64,000 nucleotides of DNA from Porphyromonadaceae bacterium FC4 (GCA_900120395.1 LT635553.1:424186-488185); one strand, 5' to 3'. Positions 26,418 through 35,596 are shown, numbered from the stretch's first letter. Notes: generated by a model from the sequence alone, not told the origin. Program-made: numbers and translations.

Positions 26418-26488
26418 TTATGGATTGTTTTCTAGTGATGGTTGATAGTAGTGCGTTTGTTCCCTCCGCCACTGTGGTGTGGACCGCG

Positions 26489-26812
26489 TCATGCGTCACC
26501 GTCATCGATCCTGTCGAGTAGCTCTATCACCTCCTGCAGTCGGGTGTCCGTGTTGGATGCTTTTTCCTCATGGGTCAGCTGCTCCAGGCGGTTTGCCAGG
26601 TGCAGTGCGACATAGGAGAGTATCTGTACATCGGACGCATCCGGATAGGCGCTTGAGTACTGGCTCACGAGACTCCCTGCGGTAGTCGCTCCATCACGCA
26701 GACACTTCTCCACGATAGGGTCGCGCGGTATCCGCAGCGCCATGCGTTCGTTCCCGATGCGTACATTGATCCGCCAGTTGTTCTTCTTTTCTTCTGAGGG
26801 GAGTGTAGTCAT
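26489..26812 (-). CDS. zapA: Cell division protein ZapA
   Basis: 107 residues from MTTLPSEEKK; this ATG overlaps the previous gene by 4 bases. The N-terminal half has the ZapA core WRINVRIGNERMALRIPRDPIVEKCLRDGATTAGSLVSQYSSAYPD (abridged pattern: INVxIxxxxYxLxVxxxxE), then ILSYVALHLANRLEQL and a C-terminal helix suited to coiled-coil dimerisation. ZapA bundles FtsZ filaments. Context (coiled-coil partner before, rny after) is typical for Bacteroidota. Confidence 0.85.
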   Translation of the reverse strand: MTTLPSEEKKNNWRINVRIGNERMALRIPRDPIVEKCLRDGATTAGSLVSQYSSAYPDASDVQILSYVALHLANRLEQLTHEEKASNTDTRLQEVIELLDRIDDGDA

Positions 26813-27123
26813 CTGATGCCGTTCTCCAGTAGGTCGAGACACTGATCCACGATGCCAATCATTTCGTTGACTTCTTGGCGTAGCTCCAGTACAGGAGCTA
26901 TTGCTGTGGTATCACCGCGTACAGATAGCTTCTGTTCGAGCGCTCGAATGTTCGTCTTCAGTTGCTCCTGGTCTTGCAGCAGCTTCTCTCTTTCCTCTCG
27001 CAGCTCCAGTAGCTGTGCATGCTGACGGTTGTACTTGTCTGCTAGGTGGTTGGCTTTGCTCTCGAGGAGTGTGAGGAGACGTTCGCGCCGGTTTCGGTCT
27101 TCTGTCTTACTCTTGGTAGCCAC
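26809..27123 (-). CDS. Small coiled-coil protein, possibly ZapB-like
   Basis: 104 residues, almost entirely predicted helix with heptads (LADKYNRQHAQLLELREERE, LLQDQEQLKTNIRALEQKLS). No catalytic motif, signal or membrane segment. It overlaps fabD by 17 bases and zapA by 4 bases. Close coupling to zapA suggests a divisome partner like ZapB, but that is inference from position and coiled coil only. Confidence 0.7.
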   Translation of the reverse strand: MATKSKTEDRNRRERLLTLLESKANHLADKYNRQHAQLLELREEREKLLQDQEQLKTNIRALEQKLSVRGDTTAIAPVLELRQEVNEMIGIVDQCLDLLENGIR

Positions 27124-27994
27124 TTACGGTCACGGAGCTGTCAATCTTCTGGATCAAGCCCTGAAGTACTCTGCCCGGTCCAAACTCTACAAAGCTTCCG
27201 GCTCCATCCTCGATCATCTTCTGAGTGAGTTGGGTCCAGAGCACAGGAGAAGAGAGCTGCTTGACTAGGTTGTCGCGGATCTCGTCTGCCTTGGTATGCG
27301 GCAGTGCGTCTACATTTTGGTAGACGGGGCAGGAGGCATTGCCAAAGGAGGCATCGCTGATCGCCTGAGCCAGCTCTTCGCGTGCCGGCTCCATGAAGGG
27401 ACTGTGAAAAGCTCCCCCTACCTTTAGCGGTAGAGCACGCTTGGCGCCCGCTGCTTTGGCTCTGTCGCACGCCTCCTCTACACCCTTGATAGAGCCGGAT
27501 ATCACCACCTGACCGGGGCAGTTGAAGTTTGCCGCAACGACCGTCTCACCCGCTATGCTGTCGCAGATCTCGATGACCTCTTCGTTGGATAGACCGAGGA
27601 TGGCTGCCATGGTAGAGGGGTGAGCTTCGCACGCCTTCTGCATGGCATGCGCACGCTTGGAGACCAGAGTCAGTGCCTCCTCAAAGCTGAGGACACCTGC
27701 CACCGCCAGTGCCGTAAACTCTCCCAGTGAGTGTCCTGCCACCATGTGGGGCTGTTGCTCGGCACCGCGGATGCGGGCTGCGATATAGGAGTGTACGAAG
27801 ACAGCCGGCTGAGTTACTTGCGTCTGCTTGAGTGCTTCGTCTGTTCCGGAAAAGAGAGTGTCGGTTAGTCGAAAACCGAGGACTTCATTTGCTTTTTCAA
27901 AAAGGTCGCGAGCCTCGCTGTAGCTGTCGTATAGGCTCTTGCCCATACCTACAAACTGAGCTCCCTGACCGGGAAAAACGTATGCTGTTTTCAT
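27107..27994 (-). CDS. fabD: Malonyl-CoA:ACP transacylase
   Basis: 295 residues from MKTAYVFPGQGAQFVGMG; an ATG 12 codons upstream is less likely. The nucleophile elbow is GHSLGEFTAL, and the catalytic His is in GGAFHSPFM. It loads malonyl onto ACP for fatty-acid synthesis. It is the first gene of the long minus-strand run, with a clear promoter at 28038-28066. Confidence 0.96.
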   Translation of the reverse strand: MKTAYVFPGQGAQFVGMGKSLYDSYSEARDLFEKANEVLGFRLTDTLFSGTDEALKQTQVTQPAVFVHSYIAARIRGAEQQPHMVAGHSLGEFTALAVAGVLSFEEALTLVSKRAHAMQKACEAHPSTMAAILGLSNEEVIEICDSIAGETVVAANFNCPGQVVISGSIKGVEEACDRAKAAGAKRALPLKVGGAFHSPFMEPAREELAQAISDASFGNASCPVYQNVDALPHTKADEIRDNLVKQLSSPVLWTQLTQKMIEDGAGSFVEFGPGRVLQGLIQKIDSSVTVSGYQE

Positions 27995-28037
27995 TAGGAT
28001 ATATCTAAATTTTGGTGTGTACAACACCACTAATGCA

Positions 28038-28066
28038 CAAACTTACCAAAAAATGATGGGACAAAG
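28038..28066 (-). promoter_or_regulatory. Promoter of fabD and the genes after it
   Basis: Minus-strand TTTG (28066-28063), 17-bp spacer, TAAGTTTG (28045-28038). The leader would be about 37 bases. Confidence 0.65.
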
Positions 28067-28136
28067 CGTTTTATCTTAGGTTAATAGCAGGCACCCGGAT
28101 TAGAATTCCTTATGTTTTTCCGAGCTCAAAACCCGC

Positions 28137-28229
28137 CAAAAAATTTGACGGATAGAAGCGAAAGGTTTCCAGTAGGAAAGCGAACGATTTGACGGATAGA
28201 AGAGATCTGTTTCCAGTAGGAAACTTTTG
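28137..28229 (-). repeat. Interspersed 92-bp tandem-hairpin repeat, copy 5
   Basis: Minus-strand orientation with two intact hairpins (GTTTCC-TACT-GGAAAC, CTTTCC-TACT-GGAAAC) and two CTATCCGTCAAAT blocks. The degenerate arm ends CTGAAAAACA at 28278, 49 bases outside the AAAAG edge. It lies in the divergent region between fabD and the AlaX-like gene. Confidence 0.92.
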
Positions 28230-28378
28230 GGGATCGGGCAGGGCGTTTTTTTGATGCGGGCAATCTTTTGTTTTTCAGTTGGTTGTTGTGTCGCTCTTTT
28301 TCTCTGCTTTTTCTGCCGGAGACAAGCCGGCTGGACACGGACACCGAACGGCTGCACAAGTGTGAATCCGAATTTCCG

Positions 28379-28386
28379 TAACTTTG
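28379..28386 (+). promoter_or_regulatory. Probable -7 box of the AlaX-like gene
   Basis: TAACTTTG, only 13 bases before the first ATG, so the leader would be extremely short or absent. Confidence 0.5.
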
Positions 28387-28399
28387 GTCCGTATTTATT

Positions 28400-28891
28400 A
28401 TGATGAAACAAAAGGTCGTGTTCAACGAACACAATAAGAAAGAGTATCCGCCCATGCACACGGTCGAACATGTGCTCAATGCGGCGATGGTGAAGCTTTT
28501 TGGGACCGGGAGGAGTGTCAGCGCGCATGTCGAGCAAAAGAAGTCCAGGATGGACTTTCGCACGGACTTTGTCCCGACAGATGAGGACCTCCGACGACTG
28601 GAGGAGGAGATCAACCGCGTGCTTGACCTGGATCTGCCGGTCACCTACCAGGTAGTGAATAAGTCTGAGGCGGAGCAGTATGGGGTGGACGTGAGCCGTA
28701 TCCCGGAGGATGCTTCGGAGGCGGTGCGCCTGGTGCGGGTGGGGGATTACGATATCTGTCTCTGCATCGGTGAGCATGTGGAGCATACGCGTCAGTGCGG
28801 GCATATAGACCTCTACGCTCATGCCTACAACCCCGAGACAGGACGGTGGCGGGTGCGCTTCAAGCTGATCGACCCGGACCCCTTGTACTGA
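28400..28891 (+). CDS. Stand-alone aminoacyl-tRNA editing domain protein (AlaX/tRNA_SAD-like)
   Basis: 163 residues. Zinc-site motifs of the AlaRS/ThrRS editing domain are both present: H20xxxH24 (HTVEHVLNAAM) and C122xxxH126 in CIGEHVEHTRQCG, which parallels the CGGTHVxxTxxIG motif of the family. There is no tRNA-synthetase catalytic domain. Such proteins hydrolyse misacylated tRNA, usually Ser- or Gly-tRNA(Ala). The remainder matches AlaX weakly, so the substrate is open. Two adjacent ATG codons (28400, 28403) are possible starts. Followed by the VOC gene after 34 bases. Confidence 0.72.
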   Translation: MMKQKVVFNEHNKKEYPPMHTVEHVLNAAMVKLFGTGRSVSAHVEQKKSRMDFRTDFVPTDEDLRRLEEEINRVLDLDLPVTYQVVNKSEAEQYGVDVSRIPEDASEAVRLVRVGDYDICLCIGEHVEHTRQCGHIDLYAHAYNPETGRWRVRFKLIDPDPLY

Positions 28892-28925
28892 CCGCCCCGG
28901 TATTAACTTCAAAACAAAACGTAGA

Positions 28926-29312
28926 ATGATGGAACAACGTAAACCTGCAAGATTTGATCACTTCAACTTTAACGTCCTGGATCTTCAGCGCAGCCTGGAT
29001 TTTTATGAAAAGGCACTCGGGCTGAAGGAGGTGCGCCGCAAAGAGGCGGAGGATGGCTCCTATATACTGGTCTACCTGGGTGACGGGCAGACGGACTTCA
29101 CGCTCGAGCTGACCTGGCTGCGTGACCGCAAGGAGCCATATGACCTGGGAGATCTGGAGTTTCACCTCTGTCTGAGGGTGCATGGGGACTACGACGAGTG
29201 GAGGGCGTACCACAAGGAGATGGGTGCTGTCTGCTATGAGAACGAAAAGATGGGGCTCTACTTCATCAACGACCCCGATGGCTACTGGATCGAGATACTA
29301 CCGGTGAAGTAG
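28926..29312 (+). CDS. VOC-family (glyoxalase I-like) protein
   Basis: 128 residues. FDHFNFNVLDLQRSLDFYEKALGL opens the first beta-alpha-beta-beta-beta module; a second module follows with EFHLCLRV and ends YFINDPDGYWIEILP. Metal ligands of glyoxalase I are matched by H12, E55, H82 and E123 by position in the pattern. This would support lactoylglutathione lyase-type chemistry, but VOC proteins are functionally broad. Between the AlaX-like gene and the CoA-transferase. Confidence 0.85.
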   Translation: MMEQRKPARFDHFNFNVLDLQRSLDFYEKALGLKEVRRKEAEDGSYILVYLGDGQTDFTLELTWLRDRKEPYDLGDLEFHLCLRVHGDYDEWRAYHKEMGAVCYENEKMGLYFINDPDGYWIEILPVK

Positions 29313-29355
29313 TCGGGGTGCCCTCACATTATTTTATTCATTAGTCAGATATTAG

Positions 29356-30621
29356 ATGCGCAAGGTAACGATAGAGGAGGCTGTACGGGAGATAGAGGAT
29401 GGGGCTTCGATAGTGATGGGGCAAGCCGCCGTCACTGCGGATCTCTTTACGGACGAGTTGGTCCGCCAAAAGGAGAGCCACAGAGGGCTCAAGCTCTTTC
29501 ACCTGATCCACCTGGGCAGGCAGGATCACTTGGCGCCGGACATGGCGGACTGTGTCGAGGTGAGAACGATGTTCGTCTACGGTCGGGAGATGGTACAGGC
29601 GGTGGCTGAGCGTCGGGCGCAGTACATCCCGTGCCACTTTAGTGACCTGCCGGGGTTCATGGGGGACACGATACCGGTAGACTGGGCGGTGGTGCAGGTC
29701 ACCCCACCGGACCATATGGGGCGGTATAGCCTGAGTGTCGGCTGTGACTATGCTCAGCCCGCCGTGCGCAAGGCTAAGCGGATCCTTGCCATCGTGAATG
29801 ATCAGCTGCCCTTTGTCCACGGCGACAACTTCGTCACCCGTGATCAGATTGACCTCTTTGTGGAACACAGTCAGCCCCCATTTTGTGTCCGTCCAAAGGC
29901 TCCGACCGAGCTGGAGGAGGCGATAGCCGATATCTGCACAAAGTACATACCCGATGGGGCTACACTACAGGCAGGCATCGGTGGTATCCCTGATGCGGTG
30001 CTGGCAAGACTGACCGGGCGCAGAGATCTGGGCATCCATACCGAGCTGCTGACGCCCGGTGTACAAAAGCTGTATGAGGCGGGGGCGATCACCGGTGCCA
30101 AGAAGGGGCATCGGACAGGCAAGATCATTGCGACGATGGCTCTCGGGGACCGGGCTTTTTACGACTGGCTGGATCACAATGAGGAGGTGGAGCTGTACCC
30201 GGCGGATGTGGTCAATGACTTTGATGAGATCGCTGCCAACGACCGAATGATCTCCATCAACTCCGCCGTGGAGGTGGATCTGCGGGGACAGGTGAATGCC
30301 GAGATGATCGACGGACGAATGTACAGCGGCTCGGGTGGACAGGTCGACTTTGTCCGCGGAGCCTCTCGCTCCAGAGGAGGGCACAGCATCTTGGCTCTGC
30401 CCTCTACGGCAAAAGGGGGTACGGTATCTCGAATTGTCCCCCGGCTGGGGAGCTCTTCGATCGTCACGACGTTGCGCAACGATGTGGACATCATCGCTAC
30501 CGAGTACGGGGCGGTGGAGCTGCGTGGTCTGACCGAGCGTGACCGTGCAAAGGCACTGATCTCGATAGCCCACCCTAAGTTTAGGGAAGAGTTGGAGGCG
30601 CAGTGGGCTGCTATTCTATGA
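29356..30621 (+). CDS. Acetyl-CoA hydrolase/transferase family protein (4-hydroxybutyrate CoA-transferase-like)
   Basis: 421 residues. The family's acyl-accepting glutamate lies in LGIHTELLTPG (E230). Other landmarks are GATLQAGIGGIPDAVL, MYSGSGGQVDFVRGASRSRGG and IVTTLRNDVDIIATEYG. It moves CoA between acetyl-CoA and a carboxylate such as 4-hydroxybutyrate or butyrate. Porphyromonas ferments amino acids to butyrate through such enzymes, so this fits the organism, but the preferred acid cannot be read from sequence. The small gap after it is convergent with the GNAT gene. Confidence 0.9.
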   Translation: MRKVTIEEAVREIEDGASIVMGQAAVTADLFTDELVRQKESHRGLKLFHLIHLGRQDHLAPDMADCVEVRTMFVYGREMVQAVAERRAQYIPCHFSDLPGFMGDTIPVDWAVVQVTPPDHMGRYSLSVGCDYAQPAVRKAKRILAIVNDQLPFVHGDNFVTRDQIDLFVEHSQPPFCVRPKAPTELEEAIADICTKYIPDGATLQAGIGGIPDAVLARLTGRRDLGIHTELLTPGVQKLYEAGAITGAKKGHRTGKIIATMALGDRAFYDWLDHNEEVELYPADVVNDFDEIAANDRMISINSAVEVDLRGQVNAEMIDGRMYSGSGGQVDFVRGASRSRGGHSILALPSTAKGGTVSRIVPRLGSSSIVTTLRNDVDIIATEYGAVELRGLTERDRAKALISIAHPKFREELEAQWAAIL

Positions 30622-30645
30622 GCCGTCAGCGGTGATTATCCGGGC

Positions 30646-31170
30646 TTACTCGCTACAGCCGTAGACTTTTGTCCTAAGGGTGTGAACAGCATCGTCGGGG
30701 AGCTGTCCTTTCGTACACATGAGGCGAAGGGGCAGCTCCTCGTCTGTCTCGCGGTAGGGTGGCTGGAGGTAGGGCGTGTCCAGTAGGTGAAGCCCGTGCC
30801 GCTCGTAGAAGGAGATGCGCCGGCGGGTGTCGTCATCGATGGGAAGCTCGACCTCGAGGAGCAGCGGCGTGTCGGCTACCCGGTCGAGCAACCAGCGGAT
30901 CGCACCGCCACCGTAGCCTTTTTGCCGCGCTTCGGGTGCTATGGCGAAGTGCTCGAGGTAGATGAATGAGGGAAACTCCCAGAAGTGCATGAAGCCGATA
31001 TAGACCCCCTCATCGGAAAAAGCAAAGGAGCAAAAGCCACTCTTACCATCCAGTAGATCGACAAGCAGTGGGACATCTCGACGCTCTACGGCAGGAAACG
31101 CTGCGGTGTAGGTCTGTACGATTTCGGACCAGAGTGGGTCGTGGGTGCTGGTAATTTGATGCGTGATCAT
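30646..31170 (-). CDS. GNAT-family N-acetyltransferase
   Basis: 174 residues from MITHQITSTHD, overlapping the DUF2851 gene by 4 bases. The acetyl-CoA loop is EHFAIAPEARQKGYGGGAIRWL (family Q/RxxGxG/A). The final helix and strand FYERHGLHLLDTPY are typical of GNAT. Acceptor unknown. Last gene of the uvrA-DUF2851-GNAT unit. Confidence 0.88.
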   Translation of the reverse strand: MITHQITSTHDPLWSEIVQTYTAAFPAVERRDVPLLVDLLDGKSGFCSFAFSDEGVYIGFMHFWEFPSFIYLEHFAIAPEARQKGYGGGAIRWLLDRVADTPLLLEVELPIDDDTRRRISFYERHGLHLLDTPYLQPPYRETDEELPLRLMCTKGQLPDDAVHTLRTKVYGCSE

Positions 31171-32438
31171 CGATGTTGGGTACGAAAGTATTCGAAAATA
31201 AGGGGGGCGACAGGACAGCTCAGGCACCGATAAGGCGTGCAGTAGTGCTCGTAGAGCTGGAGCATCGCCTGGGTGTCGGCGGTGGAGACGGGTGTGATGC
31301 CGTTTTGCTCAAATAGCCGAATGACCCGGTTGCGCTCGGGAGGGAGCTCGTCGAGGTGGTCCAAGGCAGCCTGCGCCATGGCTTCGTTCCCAATACTCTT
31401 GGTATAGAGGTAGGCGGTAGGGAGGATGGCGTTGATGAGCAGGGTGAGGACGGTCGCTTGTCCGGGACCGCCCATGCGCCGCTTCATCGGCTGCCCAAAG
31501 TCTATGTGCGTTTGCCAATACTCGCTCGGCGGGTGGCTGAGAAGGCTTGTCAGGGTGGTGTAGTCTTGGTTGACGAGGGCTGTGCGCAGCTCGTCCTCAC
31601 GGTGTATGATCTGTGCGGCTATGGCAAGCATCCGTGGCGGATAGGAGGGTGGGCGCACCCTGAGCTTCCTGAAAACACCCTGCGGTAGGGGCTCCAGAGC
31701 AAACTTTTCGCGGTAAAAGGCGTACTCTCTCCCCAGTTCGGCCTCGTACGAATCACGGGGCTCGGGGGAGATCTGACCGGCTTGTCCCAGGAGCATGGCT
31801 TCGAGTGCGGAGGGGTCAGAGGCGTGCTTCTTTAGGTAGGTGTAGGGTAGGGAGCGGGCGACTTGCTCCATCACGTCGTTGTTTTGGTGCGCACCGAGGT
31901 ACCGCATCAGTGCGTGGTAAAAGAAGGTGTTGGAGTAGGTGCCGGCTGTCGTCCCGGTACGTTTCTCGAGCTTTTGGTGCATCCGCTCTCGGAGCAAGCC
32001 GGGAACTAAGGCGCGAAAACGATCGGTGCCGACGTAGGACAGCTCGGGAGTGCAGCGTAGTGCTTGGTCGCTCAGCTCGAGTTGCTCGATACGGCGCACC
32101 ACCTCGTCGTCCACACTGAGGATAGCCGTAGGCACCGCTCTGCCGGTGGCATCGATGGTGCCGCCGGGTGCGTCGTCCTGCAAGACCACATGGAGTACCA
32201 CGCTGCTGTAGCGCGGATCCGTCTCGTGGTGGTGCCGCTGCCAGTCGGAAGCGCGGAGGTGCATCTCTACTGCTCCCGCCCACACGATCCCCCCGATCTG
32301 TACCTTTGCGACCAAGAAATCCGGGCCGTCTCCAATGTTGTACTGGCCGACATCGAGGACAGAGACGGGCACTCCATCCAGTGTGACGGTGTCGTAGAGT
32401 CGGTTCTCCCAGATATAGTGCAGCATGCGCTCCCTCAC
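31167..32438 (-). CDS. DUF2851 family protein
   Basis: 423 residues. The N-terminal stretch MRERMLHYIWENRLYD, then GDGPDFLVAKVQIGGIVWAGAVEMHLRASDWQRHHH and YSSVVLHVVLQDD, is the strongly conserved core of DUF2851. The near C-terminal Cys cluster CTPYRCLSCPVAPL could bind metal. The EMHLRASDW segment with nearby D/E/H residues has a nuclease-like look, but this is only an impression. It overlaps uvrA and the GNAT gene by 4 bases each. Confidence 0.85.
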   Translation of the reverse strand: MRERMLHYIWENRLYDTVTLDGVPVSVLDVGQYNIGDGPDFLVAKVQIGGIVWAGAVEMHLRASDWQRHHHETDPRYSSVVLHVVLQDDAPGGTIDATGRAVPTAILSVDDEVVRRIEQLELSDQALRCTPELSYVGTDRFRALVPGLLRERMHQKLEKRTGTTAGTYSNTFFYHALMRYLGAHQNNDVMEQVARSLPYTYLKKHASDPSALEAMLLGQAGQISPEPRDSYEAELGREYAFYREKFALEPLPQGVFRKLRVRPPSYPPRMLAIAAQIIHREDELRTALVNQDYTTLTSLLSHPPSEYWQTHIDFGQPMKRRMGGPGQATVLTLLINAILPTAYLYTKSIGNEAMAQAALDHLDELPPERNRVIRLFEQNGITPVSTADTQAMLQLYEHYCTPYRCLSCPVAPLIFEYFRTQHR

Positions 32439-35242
32439 TCCTTCATTGATTCCTTTAGGTATTGAGCGGTAAAGGAGTCGTGGACCTCGAGGAGACCCTC
32501 CGGCGTGCCTTGGTAGACGAGGTGTCCGCCCTCCTTTCCTCCGTCCGGTCCCAGGTCGATCACGTAGTCCGCACTCTTGATCACCTCCATATTGTGCTCC
32601 ACGATGACGACCGTGTGCCCCTCATCGATCAGCGCCCTAAAAGCCTCCATCAAGACGTGGATGTCGTGAATGTGCAGACCGGTGGTGGGCTCGTCGAAGA
32701 TGAAGAGGGTATGCTCGCGCCGCTTACCGACCAGGTAGGACGCCAGCTTTACCCGCTGACTCTCTCCACCGGACAGGGTGCTGGAGTTTTGTCCCAGCTT
32801 CACGTAGCCCAGCCCTACTCGCTCTAGGACGCTTAGTGAGGAGACGATGCTACTGCAGTAGGGCTCTTTATCGGCGTACGCCCCAAAGAAGGCGACCGCC
32901 TCACTGACCGTCAAGTCGAGGATGTCGGAGATGTTTTTGTCGTGAAAGCGTACCTCCAGGATATCGTCCTGAAACCGCTTGCCATGACACTCTTCGCACT
33001 CGATCTCCATGTCTGCCATGAACTGCATCTCCACCGTCACGACCCCCTCGCCTTGGCAGTACTCACAGCGTCCGCCCTCTCTATTGAATGAGAAAAAGCC
33101 GGCGTTGAAGCCCAGTTGCTTGGATAGCGGTTGTTCCGCCATTAGGTTGCGGATGTCGTCGTAGGCACCGACGTAGGTGACGGGGTTGGAGCGTGTACTC
33201 TTTCCGAGGGCATCCTGCGTGACGTACTCGATCTGCTTGATGTCCTTCGTGTTGCCGGTAATCTCGTCGCAGGCGATGTTGTCCAGTGGCAGGCCGTTCT
33301 TGAGGTTGTTGACTCCCTCGTAAAAGACCTCGTGCACCAGCGTACTTTTGCCACTACCGCTGACGCCGGTTACTACGGTCATCACGTTGAGTGGAAAGGT
33401 GACATCGATGCTCTTGAGGTTGTGCTTGTACGCCCCCTTTACTTCGATCTTGCGGTCAAAGGTGCGCCGCTCCTTTACCGGCGGCATCTGCATGCGCCCG
33501 GTCAGGTACTCCACCGTGTAGGACTTGGTAGGCTTGGCAGGCAACTCTCGGGGACTGCCCTCATAGACGATCTCTCCTCCCAGCCTCCCGGCATCGGGTC
33601 CCATATCGATGATCAGGTCAGCCGCCCGGATCACCTCCTCGTCATGCTCCACGACCACGACGGTGTTGCCCGCCGCTGTGAGCTCGCGAATGATGTTGAT
33701 CAGCAGGTGCGTGTCCCGGGCGTGCAGACCGATACTCGGCTCGTCCAGGATGTAGAGCGCACCTATCAGTCCGCCACTGAGTGACTTGGCGAGGGTGATT
33801 CTCTGGCTCTCTCCGCCACTGAGTGTCCCAGCGATACGTCCGAGGGTCAGGTACCCCAGCCCTATGGCGTTGAGAAAGCCCACCCGCCGCCGCAACTCGT
33901 CCAGCAGCTGCTCGCCTATCTTCAGGTCCTCCGCCGGCAGCTCGAGCTTCTGCAGCCAGTCGTCTAGCTCCGAGATGGACATCTCCACCAGGTCACCAAT
34001 GCTCTTGCCTGCTATCTTGACATAAAAAGACTCCTTCTTCAGCCGGCGCCCCTTGCAGGTCGGGCAGGTCGACTTCCCTCTGTAGCGTGCCAGCATGATG
34101 CGGTAGTGCATCTTGTGGGTGTTTTTGCGCAAAAAGTCAAAAAAGTCATTGATCCCATACACCTGCCCCGGTATGCCGTCCCACAGGAGGTCGTGCTCCG
34201 CCTCCGTGAGCTTGTAGTAGGGCTTGTGAATCGGGAAGTCCAGGTCGGCAGTGTCACGGATGAAGCGATCCTTCCACTTCGACATCTTTGGCCCCCTCCA
34301 GCACATCACGCACTCCTCGTAGAGGGAGAGACGCTTGTCTTTGATCACCCGGTCCTCGTCTATGCCCATCACCTTTCCGTAGCCCTCGCAGGTGGGGCAG
34401 GCTCCGAGTGTGCTGTTAAACGAAAAAAGCTTGTCCGTCGGCTCCTCAAAAAGGATCCCATCCGCCTCGAATCGGTCGTTGAATGCCTTTTCACCGCCCT
34501 CCCAGACGACGAGACAGTCCCCCCGCCCCTCAAAAAAAGCCGTCTCCACCGAGTCACCGATGCGTATATTGGTAGCATCTCTATCCGGCTGCACCCGTAC
34601 GCGGTCTACGACGAGGTACATCCCACTCTTTTTCATCCGCGCCAGTCCTTTCTCCTCGAGCAGGTCGCTGATCCGAACCACCTCGCCATCTTTGAGCAGG
34701 CGCACGTAGCCGTTTGCCAGCTGCAGCTGCAGGTGCTCTTCCAGTGGACGCCCGTGGGGTACCAGCATAGGCGCACAGATCATCACCGCCGTGTCCGGGG
34801 CAAGCGAGTTCACAAAGTCCACGACATCCCCCGTGCTGTGCCTCTTGACCTCCTCCCCGCTGACCGGGCTGTAGGTGTGTCCCACCCGGGCAAAAAACAT
34901 CCGCAGGTAGTCATAGACCTCCGTCATGGTCCCCACGGTGCTTCGCGGCGTACGGTTGGGCACCCGCTGTCGGATGGCTATGGCAGGCGGTATCCCGGTG
35001 ATGTAGTCCGCCTCGGGCTTGCTCATCTTGCTCACAAACTGCCGGGCATACACGCTCAGACTCTCCACGTACCGACGCTGCCCCTCGGCGTAGAGCGTGT
35101 CAAAAGCCAAGGAACTCTTGCCACTGCCACTGAGCCCCGAGATGACCACAAACTTCCCCCGAGGGATTTTCAGAGATACATTCTTCAGGTTATTGACCCG
35201 TACCCCGTGGATGTCTATATATTTTTGATTGTCTTTCCCCAT
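32435..35242 (-). CDS. uvrA: Excinuclease ABC subunit A
   Basis: 935 residues, full length. Two ABC ATPase units: first Walker A SGLSGSGKSSLAFDT, second GVSGSGKSTLVHEV; signatures LSGGESQRI and LSGGESQRV. The zinc modules are ACPTCEGYGK/CPTCKGRRL and CEYCQGEGV...CEECHGKRF. UvrA finds bulky DNA lesions for UvrB. First gene of its operon, with a -7 box at 35267-35274. Confidence 0.98.
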   Translation of the reverse strand: MGKDNQKYIDIHGVRVNNLKNVSLKIPRGKFVVISGLSGSGKSSLAFDTLYAEGQRRYVESLSVYARQFVSKMSKPEADYITGIPPAIAIRQRVPNRTPRSTVGTMTEVYDYLRMFFARVGHTYSPVSGEEVKRHSTGDVVDFVNSLAPDTAVMICAPMLVPHGRPLEEHLQLQLANGYVRLLKDGEVVRISDLLEEKGLARMKKSGMYLVVDRVRVQPDRDATNIRIGDSVETAFFEGRGDCLVVWEGGEKAFNDRFEADGILFEEPTDKLFSFNSTLGACPTCEGYGKVMGIDEDRVIKDKRLSLYEECVMCWRGPKMSKWKDRFIRDTADLDFPIHKPYYKLTEAEHDLLWDGIPGQVYGINDFFDFLRKNTHKMHYRIMLARYRGKSTCPTCKGRRLKKESFYVKIAGKSIGDLVEMSISELDDWLQKLELPAEDLKIGEQLLDELRRRVGFLNAIGLGYLTLGRIAGTLSGGESQRITLAKSLSGGLIGALYILDEPSIGLHARDTHLLINIIRELTAAGNTVVVVEHDEEVIRAADLIIDMGPDAGRLGGEIVYEGSPRELPAKPTKSYTVEYLTGRMQMPPVKERRTFDRKIEVKGAYKHNLKSIDVTFPLNVMTVVTGVSGSGKSTLVHEVFYEGVNNLKNGLPLDNIACDEITGNTKDIKQIEYVTQDALGKSTRSNPVTYVGAYDDIRNLMAEQPLSKQLGFNAGFFSFNREGGRCEYCQGEGVVTVEMQFMADMEIECEECHGKRFQDDILEVRFHDKNISDILDLTVSEAVAFFGAYADKEPYCSSIVSSLSVLERVGLGYVKLGQNSSTLSGGESQRVKLASYLVGKRREHTLFIFDEPTTGLHIHDIHVLMEAFRALIDEGHTVVIVEHNMEVIKSADYVIDLGPDGGKEGGHLVYQGTPEGLLEVHDSFTAQYLKESMKE

Positions 35243-35266
35243 TCTTTACGTACTTGTTCAGGACAG

Positions 35267-35274
35267 CAAAGTTA
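35267..35274 (-). promoter_or_regulatory. Probable -7 box of uvrA
   Basis: Minus-strand TAACTTTG, 25 bases before the uvrA start. Confidence 0.5.
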
Positions 35275-35400
35275 CCAATTTCGCACCACCGTATCCACTT
35301 TGTGCACCATCAGCCCCGTTACCGGGCGAAAAAGAGGCGGTTCTTTTATATCTCTGATAAACAGGTGGATATGAGCGCAAGAAAAGTGGGCGGCTGAGGG

Positions 35401-35495
35401 CAAAAAGTTTCCTACTGGAAACCTTTCGCTTCTATCCGTCAAATCGTTTTCTTTCCTACTGGAAACTTTCCGCTTCTATCCGTGAAACTTTTTGG
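35401..35495 (+). repeat. Interspersed 92-bp tandem-hairpin repeat, copy 6
   Basis: Plus orientation, close to the consensus: GTTTCC-TACT-GGAAAC, TTTCGCTTCTATCCGTCAAAT, CTTTCC-TACT-GGAAAC, CGCTTCTATCCGTGAAAC, oligo-T. The left arm begins TGATAAACAG at 35355, 47 bases out. It lies between uvrA and the end of the glycosyltransferase gene, pointing against both. Confidence 0.93.
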
Positions 35496-35596
35496 CACGA
35501 TACGGGGTGGTGAAAAACCGAGGGCTTTGGAGGTGATGGCTCTGTCGCTGTCCCTTTTTGCACTTGTTTGTGAAGCCCTAACTTGCCGAAGCGTGG

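Noticed and set aside
34106-35374. Plus-strand open frame of 422 codons opposite uvrA
   Set aside because: Antisense shadow of uvrA, no family signature.
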